60,000 bases of DNA. It comes from Strigamia acuminata. Its lineage: Eukaryota > Arthropoda > Chilopoda > Geophilomorpha > Linotaeniidae. The notes beneath the pieces were generated by a model. That model was not told the origin of the DNA, did not search any database, and saw only the letters and a list, made by a program, of their open reading frames with translations. The DNA lies in the NCBI GenBank assembly GCA_949358305.1, contig OX442318.1:8296501-8356500 (forward strand). Direction: 5' to 3'. Positions 12,154-24,026 of this stretch are shown here, piece by piece. The position numbers and the translations under genes are program-made. Numbering within the stretch: position 1 is the first letter of the stretch; every line of letters begins with the position of its first letter.

Positions 12154-12222
12154 GAACAAAACGAAATTTCACTACTGATGATGATCGCAAGATCGAAAGG
12201 GCTTTAGTGACAAAACTTGTTC
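12154..12222 (+). ncRNA. Candidate type-I hammerhead ribozyme
   Basis: The conserved boxes CTGATGA (12175-12181) and GAAA (12195-12198) enclose a stem GATC-GCAA-GATC (12183-12194). Stem I pairs TCACTA (12169-12174) with TAGTGA (12205-12210) and continues beyond an internal loop with GAACAA (12154-12159) and TTGTTC (12217-12222). Stem III is minimal (two pairs), with predicted cleavage after 12204. Short stem III and a looped stem I are features of hammerheads carried by Penelope-like retroelements and related retrozymes. One flaw: an extra U at 12182, between CUGAUGA and stem II. Function is inferred, not shown. Confidence 0.45.
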
Positions 12223-12293
12223 AAACCTTTTGTTTTATTTGTGATGAATGCCAATAATGCCATAAAAACCTAATTTTAAAATGAAAGATAGTA

Positions 12294-12783
12294 GAGAAAT
12301 TGCGGGAGGCATTTTTCCCTTATTTTGTGCCACGTTACACTATTTTAGAGCCATATCGTAAGGGAAAAATCTTTAGTGTATCGTTTTCAACACTAAATTA
12401 AAATATAGCGCAGCCAATCACAATTGAGAACACTATATTGTTAGCTCCGCCCATTGCAAATGGCGATTATTTTGTTGTCCCGATCAAACACATCACTCAT
12501 AGGTATGTAGATTGAGTGATAAGTGAGGCCCAAAATTAAATTTTAGGCACAAAACCATACTTTATATGCATAATAATGGAATTTTATGCAGAAATTTGCA
12601 CATTTACGTCCCCAAATTGAATTTTTAGGCTCAAAATTACTAACTGTCAGTAGTTGGCTGAAATAGTGTAGTGATAAGGGAAAAGTGCAGCCCGCAAAAA
12701 CTTAATTTATCATTTTTCCCTTACACTATTTTTATACCATATAGTCTTTAACTGTAAGGGAAAAATGCATTCCGCAAACTCTC
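12294..12783. mobile_element. 490-bp MITE (GAGAGTTTGCGGG family), copy 1
   Basis: Left end GAGAAATTGCGGGAGGCATT, right end inverted GAGAGTTTGCGGAATGCATT, flanked by TA (12292-12293, 12784-12785). A copy of exactly 490 bp in opposite orientation lies at 18373-18862. Sub-terminal 'aagggaaaaat' motifs recur inside in both orientations. No coding frame. Confidence 0.88.
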
Positions 12784-12785
12784 TA

Positions 12786-14185
12786 GTAACTAACGATACT
12801 TTTAGTTAAATCTCTAAATCATTAGACGAAATTCCTATTCTCTGCACAAGTTTCACTTTTTCTACTATCAGGCTGCTTAATTGTTGAAATATTGCAGTTT
12901 TTAACAACTTTGTCCAATCTACTGTTTTCACGTATCTATTGAAATCAGAGAAAAGCTCGTGGTGATGGCGATTATTCTCGCTTTCGGAATTACCACAGTT
13001 AATTAAGAGCTTATGCATGAAGATAAATTAGTGTTTATGTTCCTTATTAATCCCCATAGACTTATGTTTCCCCACTTAATCTTATTGAAAGATCATTAGC
13101 TTAATATATCCTCCTGCAAATGGATACACAACTTCACCAACAAATGCTAATCACGCACTGTATATCACCTCACAGTAACAATGGTTGAGTCACTAAACTT
13201 GCAATGGAATTCCAAAAATGATTGCTCGCAATTTTGGTATTCCTTTCACACACTGTGTAAATCCACTGGCACAGCTTTAACTGCTTGTACCTCTCAAAGG
13301 ATCGGAATAATCAAGTAAGGAGTTATTTTCATAGAAACGAAATGAAAATATAAAATGAAATAAATGCTGTGACATCTTTAATGTGGCTTGTGTTTATAAT
13401 TCCGCCACTGTAATGAATAACACTCGACTTCCGACTAAGGCCTCTGCACTGCAATTTACGATATTACAATGCACCGACAAAATGTAATAGCAGCACACAC
13501 GTCCATCTTTTGTGAATTATTAACTCTTGCACACTCAACTCAACACGTTACACTTTACTTAAAAATCTAATAAATTTGTTTAAATAATTTACTCAACTAG
13601 TCCAGTATTGATTAACCTTACATCAAATTAGGTACTAATTTTAAAACTGACATGGTATCCCTTGTTTGTGTGTAACTAAATTAATATCTACACAATCAAT
13701 CATACGACAAACCAGTAAATTGGTCAATTATTTAAATTCATTCGTACTCTGCCGTGTTTCACGCATTCAACAAGTTGGGGTATCGGTGGATACACTTTTT
13801 AGATAATAATTAAATATGATATTGTGAGTAATTCTCACCAGATTCTAGTAATGTGACCTATCTTGATTTTGTGATGGCCACCCAAAGCCCCCAAACCCCT
13901 AAAATTGCTACTTTGCTTTCGGTAAATATTAAAATATAATTAGAATATTAATCTTTGATGCCAAACGAGTGGAATAGAATTTTATTAAAGGGACGATTTT
14001 TCATTATTTACAAGTCCTTGTTGCATAGATTTCCAGTTTTGCAAAGTCAATATGGAGTGAGTAATGTAAAATATTGAAAACAATGGATAAAAATCTGTAC
14101 CGGATATTGATCTCTCGCTTTATCCACAAAATTGAAGTACCTGTCAAGAAATAACTCAATCCATTTGCTTCAAATATGCAACTTT
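12786..14185. other. AT-rich stretch, nothing supported
   Basis: Only short open frames with AT-driven composition. No tandem array, inverted termini or splice-consistent exon was identified. Confidence 0.45.
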
Positions 14186-14830
14186 TCAAACCACCGTTTT
14201 TACTTTAGTTAATACTTCTTTTTCTAGCATTGTTACAACCATAGTTAAAACCATTGTTAAAACCATTAAAACCATTGTTACACCCATTGTTACACCCATT
14301 GTTACACCCATTGTTACCATCATTGTTACACCCATTGTTACAACCATTGTTAAAACAAGTGTTACCACCAGTCACCACTGTTACAACCATTTTTAAAACC
14401 ATTGTTACCACCAGTCACCACTGTTAACACCATTGCCTTTACTATGTTATATAACCATTGTTTCTGCTATTGTTATAACCATTGTTTCTGCTATTGTTAT
14501 AACCATTGTTTCTGCTATTGTTATAACCATTGTTTCTGCTATTGTTATAACCATTGTTTCTGCTATTGTTATAACCATTGTTTCTGCTATTGTTATAACC
14601 ATTGTTCTTACTATTGTTATAACCATTGTTCTTACTATTGTTATAACCATTGTTCTTACTATTGTTATAACCATTGTTATAACCATTGTTCTTACTATTG
14701 TTATAACCATTGCCTTTACTATTGTTTTCACCATTGTCTTTACTATTATAATAACCACTGTCTTCACTATTGTTACAACCAGTATTTTCACCACCATTAT
14801 TATAACCATTACTACAACACTGTTGTTGGA
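14186..14830. repeat. 12/24-bp minisatellite (ACCATTGTTA family)
   Basis: The left part repeats a roughly 12-bp unit (ACCATTGTTACA and variants). The centre (about 14450-14740) repeats a 24-bp unit ATAACCATTGTTTCTGCTAT plus TGTT with near-perfect copies, switching to a CTTACTATT variant. Because both periods are multiples of three, four or more frames on both strands stay open for 120-174 codons. These frames are an artefact of the array, not evidence of a protein. Confidence 0.93.
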
Positions 14831-15160
14831 AAAATCCTAGCAACAGACAAAAAAAACTTGATTGAAAAAATCGCAGCTCATCTTTTCATCCTCATGTTCA
14901 TCCTGCATGTCATTCGACCACTTTGAGTATAGTGTTACAATTCCCCAGTAAACAAGTTTGATTTTCTACACAGTTGCAGTTGAAGGACAAGTTGAATTCC
15001 TTTTATGTTAGTAATCACTTAACCATTTCCTTAGTGCTGTTTTATTTGATTAAAGCCAAGGGACCGGCCATTAAACCTTAAGACGCAGCAGTTTTAAAAT
15101 TCCCACAACACATTCAGCACATTAAAACTAATAAACACATTCCGGGTATTCAGAAACCAC

Positions 15161-15207
<47 letters not shown>

Positions 15208-15208
15208 A
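15161..15208. repeat. (TAAA)n microsatellite
   Basis: About twelve uninterrupted TAAA units. Flanking DNA to about 16140 is AT-rich; a 102-codon plus frame at 15527-15835 is K/N/F-rich and unsupported. Confidence 0.95.
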
Positions 15209-16144
15209 CAAATGAAAAATGTTACTCCGTATTTCGAAAAGTAATCTTTCTGCGCCCGTCAACTTTCACATATTTTCAAACGCAAAAAAAATTCCTAACT
15301 TGATGAATCATGAGGAAATGAAATCTATAAATCACTGCCTCCCTGTAATCATCCTTCTCTTTCCAGAAAATCTGTCTTGCACAGCTGTCTGTCGATGAAC
15401 CTTAGAACCGCCATTAGATGCATCAAACAGAAATCTCAGTTTGAAAATAAATTTCATTATTATTTTTTTTTGCAATCTTAAGACATCTTTTGTCCTCCAC
15501 ACTTGTAATTTCAAGCACTTTTCATTATGTGTTCATTAATTTTTTTAAATGCTTTTTTAATTTTTGTTTGGTCAGACACAATAAAAGAGAGGAAAAAGTC
15601 TCCTGATTGTATCACCAGGGAATTGTTCCAGGGTGTGGTGTTTCTGGTAATTACACATGTACATAACAATAACAAAAAAGTAATGTATATCATAAAACAT
15701 GACCCATATTTTTTTACTGCCATTCAACAGGTCAATCATCCACTCTCAATCAAATGTAACATTAACACACTTCACAAAACACGATTTTATAAAGGAAAAA
15801 AAGAGTGGAAAAAAAGGAAATGGATAAAAAGATAACCATATTCATATGCTGTTGCTGTGTTGTTTGCCTTTAAACCAACTGAGCTCAAGAGTTCATTATG
15901 AAATGATTAAAGTTGGAGTCATATTAAAGCTTTTTAATTAACAACGCTCTGCTGACTAAACAAATGCGACAAGCAAGACTACTTTGCATTGAAATGGTGA
16001 CCACCAACGACCAAAAAAAGATGGAGTGTTTAGTTTAGTTTAGACAAATATGTTTTGTAATACACTTTTGATTGCTATTGGTTTGCAAATAATAATATAT
16101 TTTGTAAACTGCGTTCCCAATACTAGAGTTTATTAGGAGCTGTA

Positions 16145-16560
16145 TACTTGTACGATGTTCACACCAACGGATCAAGTTTGGCTGGATCTGATCCGCTCAA
16201 CCGATCAGATCCAACTGAACAGAGTTCCAATATTCACTTGGTTGGAGTTGTGTTCACACCAAAATGTGATTCGATCAAACCAAACTGGGTTTTAGTAGCA
16301 ACAGGTTTTAGAAACACCTCACTACAATGGCTGCCATTTTATTGTCGAATAATGCGCAACAATGGAATGCTACAGACTGCTGACATTATTTTCCGAATTC
16401 CAATCCGAATCCAATCGTCGAATCGAGTTGTGGGAACTCGATTGAAGAACGGAGTTGTTGGGCTCACGGATCTAGATCCGTGAACGGAGTTCAGTGTTCA
16501 CACCAATCTTGGATCTAGATCCGCAGCTTCAAATAAGATCCAAAAGCTTTGTGTAAACAT
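16145..16560. repeat. Palindrome-rich repeat, probable MITE
   Basis: The phrase GTTCACACCAA recurs near 16157, 16252 and 16496, with GATCTAGATCC motifs and a perfect 18-bp palindrome at 16465-16482. The composition and inverted arrangement suggest a non-autonomous element, but exact termini and target duplication are not resolved. Confidence 0.5.
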
Positions 16561-16826
16561 GGTATTATGGTATTTTTCAAATATAAATGCACTTTCAAAT
16601 GCCTTTTTTCAATTTCACAAAATGCTATATACATAAAGTTTATACCTCTAAGTTTATACATATAAAGATTTAAGCAATACTTGTATATTGTAACCCCCTT
16701 TGAACGAATACACCACTGGCTACTCTGATTTGTCGATATTGCCGGTGCTCAGATTTGTCAATATTGCCAAGACTCTTCAAATAAATATTATCATTTTCCA
16801 CATACAGTGAGAGATACCCAAGATAT

Positions 16827-16869
16827 AGCCAGATTTCCCAGTACTAAATTTGTTCCCAGTCCAGCCCTG
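16827..16869. mobile_element. Fragment of hAT-like MITE
   Basis: Matches the right 40-odd bases of the element at 29878-30042, including the end CCCAGTCCAGCCCTG. The left end is missing. Confidence 0.6.
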
Positions 16870-16977
16870 TCTAAATACCATATGAAATATCCTATAGCCA
16901 TATAAGATTCATTTATTGCTGATTTTTATTTCTAGTGAACAACCCCATAAATTAAGTTTTTCCAAAACAAAGTAAAA

Positions 16978-17166
16978 ATGTATTCATGTTGTACTTGTAC
17001 TTGGTTAGTTGGTTATTGCCACTTGTGTGGGAATAACTGCTTAATAAACCCAGCTGACATCATTCAGGTCATTTTTAAAGGTCCATTGTATTTAGAGCAA
17101 GAATATCAAACTTTAATTTTCTCGGGGAAGGTTTTCTATTCAAAATTGTTTAAAAAAAATAATAAA
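16978..17166 (+). CDS. Hypothetical Cys-rich N-terminus, possible first exon
   Basis: An ATG after a purine-rich leader (AAAGTAAAAATG) opens a frame beginning MYSCCTCTWLVGYCHLCGNN. It could splice at AAAG|GTCCAT (weak donor) in phase with the terminal exon at 17269. No family is recognised. The open frame runs to a stop in the poly(A) tract. Confidence 0.2.
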
Positions 17167-17268
17167 TAAAAAAAAAAAAAAAAAAAAAAAAACACCAACT
17201 GAATAAAAAGTTTTCTCTTGGGTGTAAGGTTAAGCTGATAAGGAAAGTTAAAGTTTGCTTTCTTCCAG

Positions 17269-17597
17269 CATTATCAAAAACGTGCCTCGTTTCACGAAAG
17301 TCAGGTCAACCTTGCAGAAAAACTAAAGCGCAAGAAACGCACGAAAAATATTCAGTCGAGTTCAGCCCGAGTGTGATCAGAATCGCAACACAATCTCGGC
17401 CCTTTTTCGTTCCAACAAATAAACTAATTGTTTACCCAAACAAAGCGGCGAGTTTTACAAATGATAAATATTCAAGAAAGATCCAAACGTGTTGTGTAAA
17501 CGTGTGCACCCACACCTTGTCGATGAAATTTGAGAAGGAACTAATGGTAGGAAGGCCTCCCGGAGCAAGTGGAATACGAATTGCTCTTCCATTTTAA
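17269..17597 (+). CDS. Candidate terminal exon, unrecognised protein
   Basis: A frame open for 109 codons follows a strong acceptor (GTTTGCTTTCTTCCAG) and ends TAA. Composition is balanced (P, V, S, T, C, R present) in a locally GC-richer patch, with motifs such as FFVPTNKLIVYPNK and a tail ending GIRIALPF. There is no in-frame ATG before 17521, so it would have to be joined to an upstream exon, possibly 16978. No polyadenylation signal is close. The minus strand also has a 45-codon frame here (ATG at 17594), so strand is not certain. Confidence 0.3.
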
Positions 17598-18057
17598 ACA
17601 GAGAACCTTAACTCCGATAAGATACAAGCCATGATCAAATCCAGCTCAGTTTACTTGCTCGCTGTCTCTCCTCAATTCTTATTTTTATGCACGCTTTTCA
17701 ATCTAGCAGATGGAAATGACTTTCCCTCTCCATTTTTATCGCTTTCTCAATTGCTAGGTCTGTAAAAATTTCCACATTCCTTGTGAATGTCAATTAGAAA
17801 CATTTCCATTCAAAATACTAGCAAAATTGATTTTCATTCTTCAATTTATATCAAGGACAAAAGAAGGCGCCGGCAATTGCCGTTACGGTATTAGAATAAG
17901 TTTTTTCGCTTTTTTTTTTGGTAAAATCTCGCTTGTCGACATCTCATTAGTAATAAATTTGGAAATTCTCCACCCGTTGTAATGAATGGATCAAAATTAA
18001 CACCTGGAGTGTTTCAATTAGGATATTATACTGCAAATGTAATTCTACAATATTTTT

Positions 18058-19845
18058 TTAAACATTATTTTTTTCCAAAAGATAAAACGTGGTTGAAAAC
18101 ATTAAATTGGTTAAGCAAATTCTTAAAGTTTGCTGGAATTGCGATAAACGCTTTTCTGTTATTTCGCCTTTGACCATTTCTTCTGCCTCTGTAGTTGTTA
18201 TTATTTCCTCTATGATTTTGTTGATCATTCTTTTGGTTTCTATTAGAGTTGCAACCACAGTTTGGGCGATGGAAATTTTTCTGTTACAGTAGAACGTCGT
18301 TTATCGGAATGTCGGTTAAGCGAATGACCGGTTATGCTTGTCCCATATGGTTCGAAAATGTATTTCACAATAGAGAGTTTGCGGGATGCATTTTTCCCTT
18401 ACAGTTAAAGACGATACAATATGAAAACAGTGTAAGGGAAAAATGATAAATTAAGTTTTTGCGGGCTGCACTTTTCCCTTATCACTACACTATTTCAGCC
18501 AACTACTGACAGTTAGTAATTTTAGACCTAAAAATTCAATTTGAGGACGTAAATGTGCAAATTTCTGCATAAAATTCCATTATTATGCCTACAAAGTATG
18601 GTTTTGGGCCTAAAATTCAATGTAGGGCCTCACTTATCATTCAATCTACGTACCTATGACTGTGATGTGTTTGATCGGGACAACAAAATATTCGCCACTT
18701 GCAATGGGCAGAGCTAACAATAGTGTTCTCAATTCTGATTGGCTGCGCTATATTTTAATTTAGTGTTGAAAACGATACACTAAAGATTTTTCCCTTACGA
18801 TATGGCACTAAAATAGTGTAATGTGGCACAAAACAAGGGAAAAATACATTCCGCAAACTCTCTAATACAGTCGAACCTCGTTATAACAAGCCGCGATATA
18901 ACAAATTTTTCTTTATAACGAATACTAAAAAATGGCTTGATTGATTTATAACGAATCGCGATATAACGAATTATTGATATAACTAATACCTAAAAATGAC
19001 TCAAGAACAAACAATGTATTTGATAACAATCAAATTTATGCATTAGAGGCAAGAATATTGGCTTCACCCAAATCTAAAATTAATTTCTTGTAATGATGTG
19101 GCCTCAAGGAATTAATTCCCAATTTTTCCTGTTATTTTTTCAATCCAATTAGTGAAAACTACAAAAATCCCAACACAAGCAAACTTTTCACCAGCTCAAT
19201 TCTCCCATTCTGCTTTGTAATCTTAAGCACATACTCCAATGCAAGTCTAGAAAATCTCGTTCCACTCAGTGACGAATCTAATCGTTTACATGCGATAAGA
19301 CTTCTTCTAATCTATTTGAATAGACGAAATATCTACTGCCATTGCCTCTCCATTTCTTTCTCAGAGTCACACCCCTCAAGCTTCTCACAAACTTACTTTC
19401 AAATCCGATAGTATAAATTGCCTCATTCCCATCACATTGGCATCAATCCAAAACATTATTTATTTGCACAAACATAAAAAAAAAAAAAAAAAATTCTAAA
19501 TATCCAAACAATCCCTTTGATTAATTTCACATCAAAGTGACTAAGAAATGCAATTAAAACTTAATTATTCATCAAACTAATTATATTTTGTTTTCTCAAT
19601 TTTTCTAAAACCCCCCAGTTATATTGGTCTTAATTTCACCCTTCTAGTGTTTGATTATTCCCCTGTAATGCTAGGAAGCCTACATCAACAGCACAATTTG
19701 AATGGCGTCCTCTAGTGAGAAAAATTAAAAACCAATAAACAAGTGTACTGTAAATACTCTCAGACTAGAAAACTCACCTAGCAGAGGAAGCTTGTACTAG
19801 AAAGGGTCTGCCCACCAGAAGAGAGTTTTGGGGGGGTCGGATCAT
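18058..19845 (-). CDS. Candidate two-exon gene, small helical protein
   Basis: Model: exon 1 at 19845-19778 (MIRPPQNSLLVGRPFLVQAS and three more residues, donor TAG|GTGAGT), exon 2 at 18280-18058, about 96 residues. Phase 2 is kept across the junction. Exon 2 encodes an amphipathic, acid-and-lysine-rich helix-like segment (INKIIEEIITTTEAEEMVKG). The intron holds three MITE fragments. The acceptor AACAG lies directly beside the end of an inserted Tigger-like element. Another frame of exon 2 reads N/R/G-rich, which weakens the call. Confidence 0.28.
18287..18345. mobile_element. Tigger-like terminus, truncated
   Basis: Starts after TA with CAGTAGAACGTCGTTTATCG, a Tigger-type terminal motif, then degenerates before the MITE at 18373. 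Only one end is seen. Confidence 0.5.
18373..18862. mobile_element. 490-bp MITE (GAGAGTTTGCGGG family), copy 2
   Basis: Same family and same length as 12294-12783, in opposite orientation, flanked by TA (18371-18372, 18863-18864). Confidence 0.88.
18868..18995. mobile_element. Tigger-like element, one-ended
   Basis: Begins after TA with CAGTCGAACCTCGTTATAAC, matching the termini of 10240-10716. GATATAACGAA motifs follow, but the other terminus is missing. It begins five bases after the neighbouring MITE ends. Confidence 0.65.
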
Positions 19846-20179
19846 TTCATCGAATCCCGTTTCATCGAATCCCGAATTCTTAAAGTGGTAAATGGGTTCT
19901 AACAAAGCATTTACGGTATGTTGCATCTCGGGACAAAATTAAACATTCTCGCAGTTCTTGCAGGAAAACAGCCTCCCCCCAATTCAGAAGAAAAAAAAAA
20001 GAATTCCAAAAAAAAAATATTTTACAAATAGGGCCCCAAAAGGCCCCCCATAGCCCATGAATATGCCTCTGGTTACTGCAGTATCATCTTGTAAAAAAAA
20101 TATCAGCTTGAAATATTATAGTAAGGTCTTGAAGTCTGAGGGAATGTAAAAATATAAAAAAAAAGAAACGGTGATTCCA

Positions 20180-23100
20180 TCACACGTAGGACCCAAAGCA
20201 CATAAATCTTGTAAGCCCTTCTGGACTAAGAGTGGTCGTGAAACCAAACGAAGTGACAAGACACTTGGCAAAATGTTCATGTGTACCTAGGGAGAAGACC
20301 AAAGGCACTCTCTTAATCTCAGCTAGCCTCATTTTACAGCACTTTACGTGTGTGCTGCTGAGTTGCACTGCCAAATAACTCCAGTCCATTTCAACCGGTA
20401 CCCAGTATACTTCAAACTTTACACAAAAGACACCCATGTTATTACTTAAGCAAACCAGTTTAGAATATTCAAGCATAAACATCAATAAAAACATACCTTT
20501 TGCTATGTTTATCTTTACTTCCTCTTAAAATAAAAAATGGTTTTCTTACCTGCAAAACAAACAAAAAATAAAATGATGAAAAATGTATAAAAAATTTATT
20601 AATTTTATGTACTAAGTAAGTGGTTTTTGATTTAAAAAAAAAGATGCCGGGCATAGCTACAAATAAATTTCAATAAAAAGCATTAATAATAAAGAGTTTC
20701 GACTGTATACTAAAACCAGGCATTGCAATGGGCACTATCTGCTATACTCGAGTTGCACTCAAAAAGGCACCTCACAATGTATACTCCCATTGGTCGAGCC
20801 AGTTTACAGGTGTAGTGATCCGGAAAAGTAGACCCAAACACCAGAATTGCATTACAATGTACAGACATTGTAATCGATTGCCTAGGCAACGGCCTAAAAT
20901 TCAAACTTCCAGACGATGTAAGCAATAAACACAACAAACATGAGTTTGATATTTTTTAATGTGTGAAACTTCATTTTAATGATGAAAATAACATATTTTA
21001 TTAAATAAAATCAAAATAACATAAACTAAATTAGTCATAACAATCACAACAATAAATAAAAAATAAAACTACTTCTCCTAGTAGTAGTATACAGTCTGGA
21101 GTTAGTAGTAAACTGGCTCGACCAATGGGAGTACACATTGTGAGGTGCCTTTTTGAGTGCAACTCGGGTATAGTTTCTTACAAAATAAAACTTTTAGAAT
21201 GATAATTGACATATATTATTTCTTTAATGTAATGAATTGATGTCCTTCACTCACAAGTGGAAAATTGTTCCCTTGAAGAAGACCCATCACACATAATGAA
21301 ATGAAAATATTAAAAAAAAAAAAACAATTTAAGAAAATCAGATTAAAAAAATAAAAATAACATCACCTCATCAAATTGTCATTAGTGAACAATATTTCAT
21401 TTGACCATGGTCAAATAAAGATGAAAGAGACACATCTGTCTTCATTTATTCTTTTTTCTTCCCCTACTTTTGTATCCCAGCAAAAAAAAATAAATCACAT
21501 AGACTTATATAGTAACTAAACCTTTATCTCTGCTAGTTCAAATACATCATCTCCCACCATAACTGAAACTAACAGTAATCCAATACAAAAACTACTTGCA
21601 AGAAACAAAAAAATAAAATTTATATCCTGCAATTTATCACTTAAAAATTATTAACTTCATGTGGTAGTTGTGTTACCCATATGCTATAGGAAAATTTCAT
21701 ATAATGGATGATAAAATCTATAATTCATAAATAATACAAACACTTGCTGTGCATCCTGTGTATGCTCAACATCAAACATGGATGTATCCATAAACAATTT
21801 AGCAAATATAATGATAGTCAAATTATGCCCAATTTGTACAATGATAAACAGCAGTCACTTAGTTCCATATTACATTGCACAAAATGTGTGTCATGTATTA
21901 CACAATGTGTTGCAACTAACACTGATGTTTCACATCAAATTTGATTGTGCAAACATCAAATTTAAATTTCATGGGAACCACTCAGGTGCATTTTCTTGCT
22001 TACATTGCTTTAGTTGGTTTAATCCATGTCCCTCCCCTTCTGTTGTATAAATATTTACAAACCTGTGTCACATTTAGAGGCAAGTCACCAATCATGCCAC
22101 TAGGAATCTCCATAAAAAAACACACTAATACGCAGTTGAAATTTTTATTGCCACACTTAAATCAATTATTTCCCACAGGAAACAACAAAAATGTAACCAA
22201 AACTTCCCCAGCAGTGACATATTGTCAAATGCTAAATCTGAATCAATAGTTTTCAAAGCATCACTTCCTGTTCAAGCAGGAGTGTTCAATAGAAATCCAT
22301 GCATTTGTCCAACGACAACTTTGCTTCTCTGCAGTACTTTTGGCCAAAGATCATTCAAAATTCATCAAAAATAATTTATAAATAAAACAAATTCAACATC
22401 CCACATTCAAAAGACAAAATCTAGATTTTAAAATTAATATAAAAAAAAAATTAATATAAAAAAGAAAGAAAAAATTGTTCTCATTCCCAAGTTTCCAATT
22501 GCAACTCATATGTATTAAGCCCTTAAGCTCATAAGCACTCTAGCACACCTAACTTCTGAGAACATTTGTCAACAGTTGAGTTGGCAAGTCATTCTAACAA
22601 CTCATAAACACACAATAATGCATCTAAATCCTAAAAACATTCATCCACCACTTGCAACTTATTAATAACAACTCTTTAATATTTCCTGACAAATATTCAT
22701 CCCCTTGGATGCAGATAGCACAAAGCCATCTTGACAGGCAATAATTAACTAATTTAATCTTTGCACAACGTATTAACTTGGGAAAATTCAATCCAAAGAC
22801 TAAAAGCAAAATTAGTCGAAAGCAAAGCAAATTAAAATTCCAAAATCAAATAAAATTTATCAATACATGCATGACATTCTTCACAATACGACCAAATGAA
22901 GCATACCAGAGCCGTATCTACATTTTTGGGACCTACAGCTTGAACTGTTGTAGAGACCCATTTGCCACTGACCCGAGCGGAATTTTCTTTAAAGTACTGA
23001 ATTTTCCTGGACAAGCCATAAATAAAATCATTTATTTGTTATTCATACAATTAGTATTTTACGTCATAACTTCGTAAAATTTGCAATTTTTCGGGTCCCT

Positions 23101-23504
23101 TGCGATTCATTAATCATTATAATGACGCTCAACTTTATTATTATTTTGTGTTACTAACACTATTATTATTTTTTTTAAAAACACCTTCTTATACATTCAC
23201 CCCTGAAACATGCAAAATTAATAATAAAAAAAATTAAAAGTAATTGATCCAAAAAAAATTACACCTAAAAAAAAAATATTAAATCAAAATCACTAAAACT
23301 TTGTCCAAACCTCCAATAAAACCACATGATTACATTTATATTACACCCAATAAATCCACCTAAATCAACACTCCAAGTTCAATGTAAACAGCGTGCAATT
23401 AACCACAACCTTTAACACACCGCATCTTTTCATCTCACCTTTAATCTTCCAACGAACCATAAAACAAGACAAATCCAAATCGTCCACTTATCATCATCAC
23501 CCAT
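20180..23504 (-). CDS. Unrecognised gene with N-terminal hydrophobic segment
   Basis: Model: exon 1 at 23504-23439 encodes MGDDDKWTIWICLVLWFVGR LK (signal or anchor), donor AAAG|GTGAGA. Exon 2 at 20549-20497 follows a long pyrimidine tract ending TTTTGCAG. A 52-nt intron precedes exon 3 at 20444-20180, which ends in TGA. Phases 0 and 2 are consistent, giving about 127 residues. The tail contains FEVYWVPVEMDWSYLAV and KMRLAEIKRVPLVFSLGTHE; I recognise no family. The 2.9-kb first intron holds the MITE at 20745-21170. Alternative: exon 2 skipped and exon 3 starting at 20416, also in phase. More exons may lie in the large intron. Confidence 0.42.
20745..21170. mobile_element. MITE (TACTCGAGTTGCACTC family), copy 1
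   Basis: About 65-bp terminal inverted repeats start TACTCGAGTTGCACTCAAAA and run to 'gtcgagccagttta', flanked by TA. A second copy lies at 47150-47631 in opposite orientation. No coding capacity. Confidence 0.88.
21180..23435. other. Mostly intronic AT-rich DNA
   Basis: This lies within the predicted large intron of the minus gene. Several weak open frames exist (21744-22249 and 22778-23077 plus, the latter with a reasonable 64-codon ATG-started part from 22869), but none has splice or family support. Confidence 0.3.
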
Positions 23505-24026
23505 AAAAACCTAAACAGAAACAAACAATTTCCACCCAAAAATTCCCTTTGATCTCATCCAAACTTGCCTAAAATATTCATAAAAATTAAAATTAATATT
23601 TCTCTTCTCCCTTCTCCGTTTTCGCACGCATGAATGCATTTAATTTACCATCAATCAAAACCAATCGCTGCAAATTGAATCAGTCTCAACTCCATATTCA
23701 ATTTCTTTCCATTATTCCATTCCACAAACTTCTTTCTCAACTCTAATTTATACGCAAATGAGGAAACTCCGATCCATTTCATTCGTCTCCAACTCGATCA
23801 TCATTTCCAATCAAATTGAAACCTCATCCAGCCACATTAATCACGTCACCCACTTCATTAAAATAAATGACAGTGTTAATCGCCATTATACTTCCTCTTT
23901 GATCTCTCAATTTTCACCTTTTTAATTAATAAAAAAAAAAACTGCCTCAGTTAAAAATATGTTTGGCACGAGAAACATCTCATTTTCCCAGTCACACAAT
24001 AGGTGAAATATGTTGCAGTCAAAGTT

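Noticed and set aside
14402-14926. 174-codon open frame and several others of 120-135 codons
   Set aside because: All are generated by a 12/24-bp tandem array whose period is a multiple of three. Several frames on both strands are open at once and no start, splice or homology signal supports any of them.
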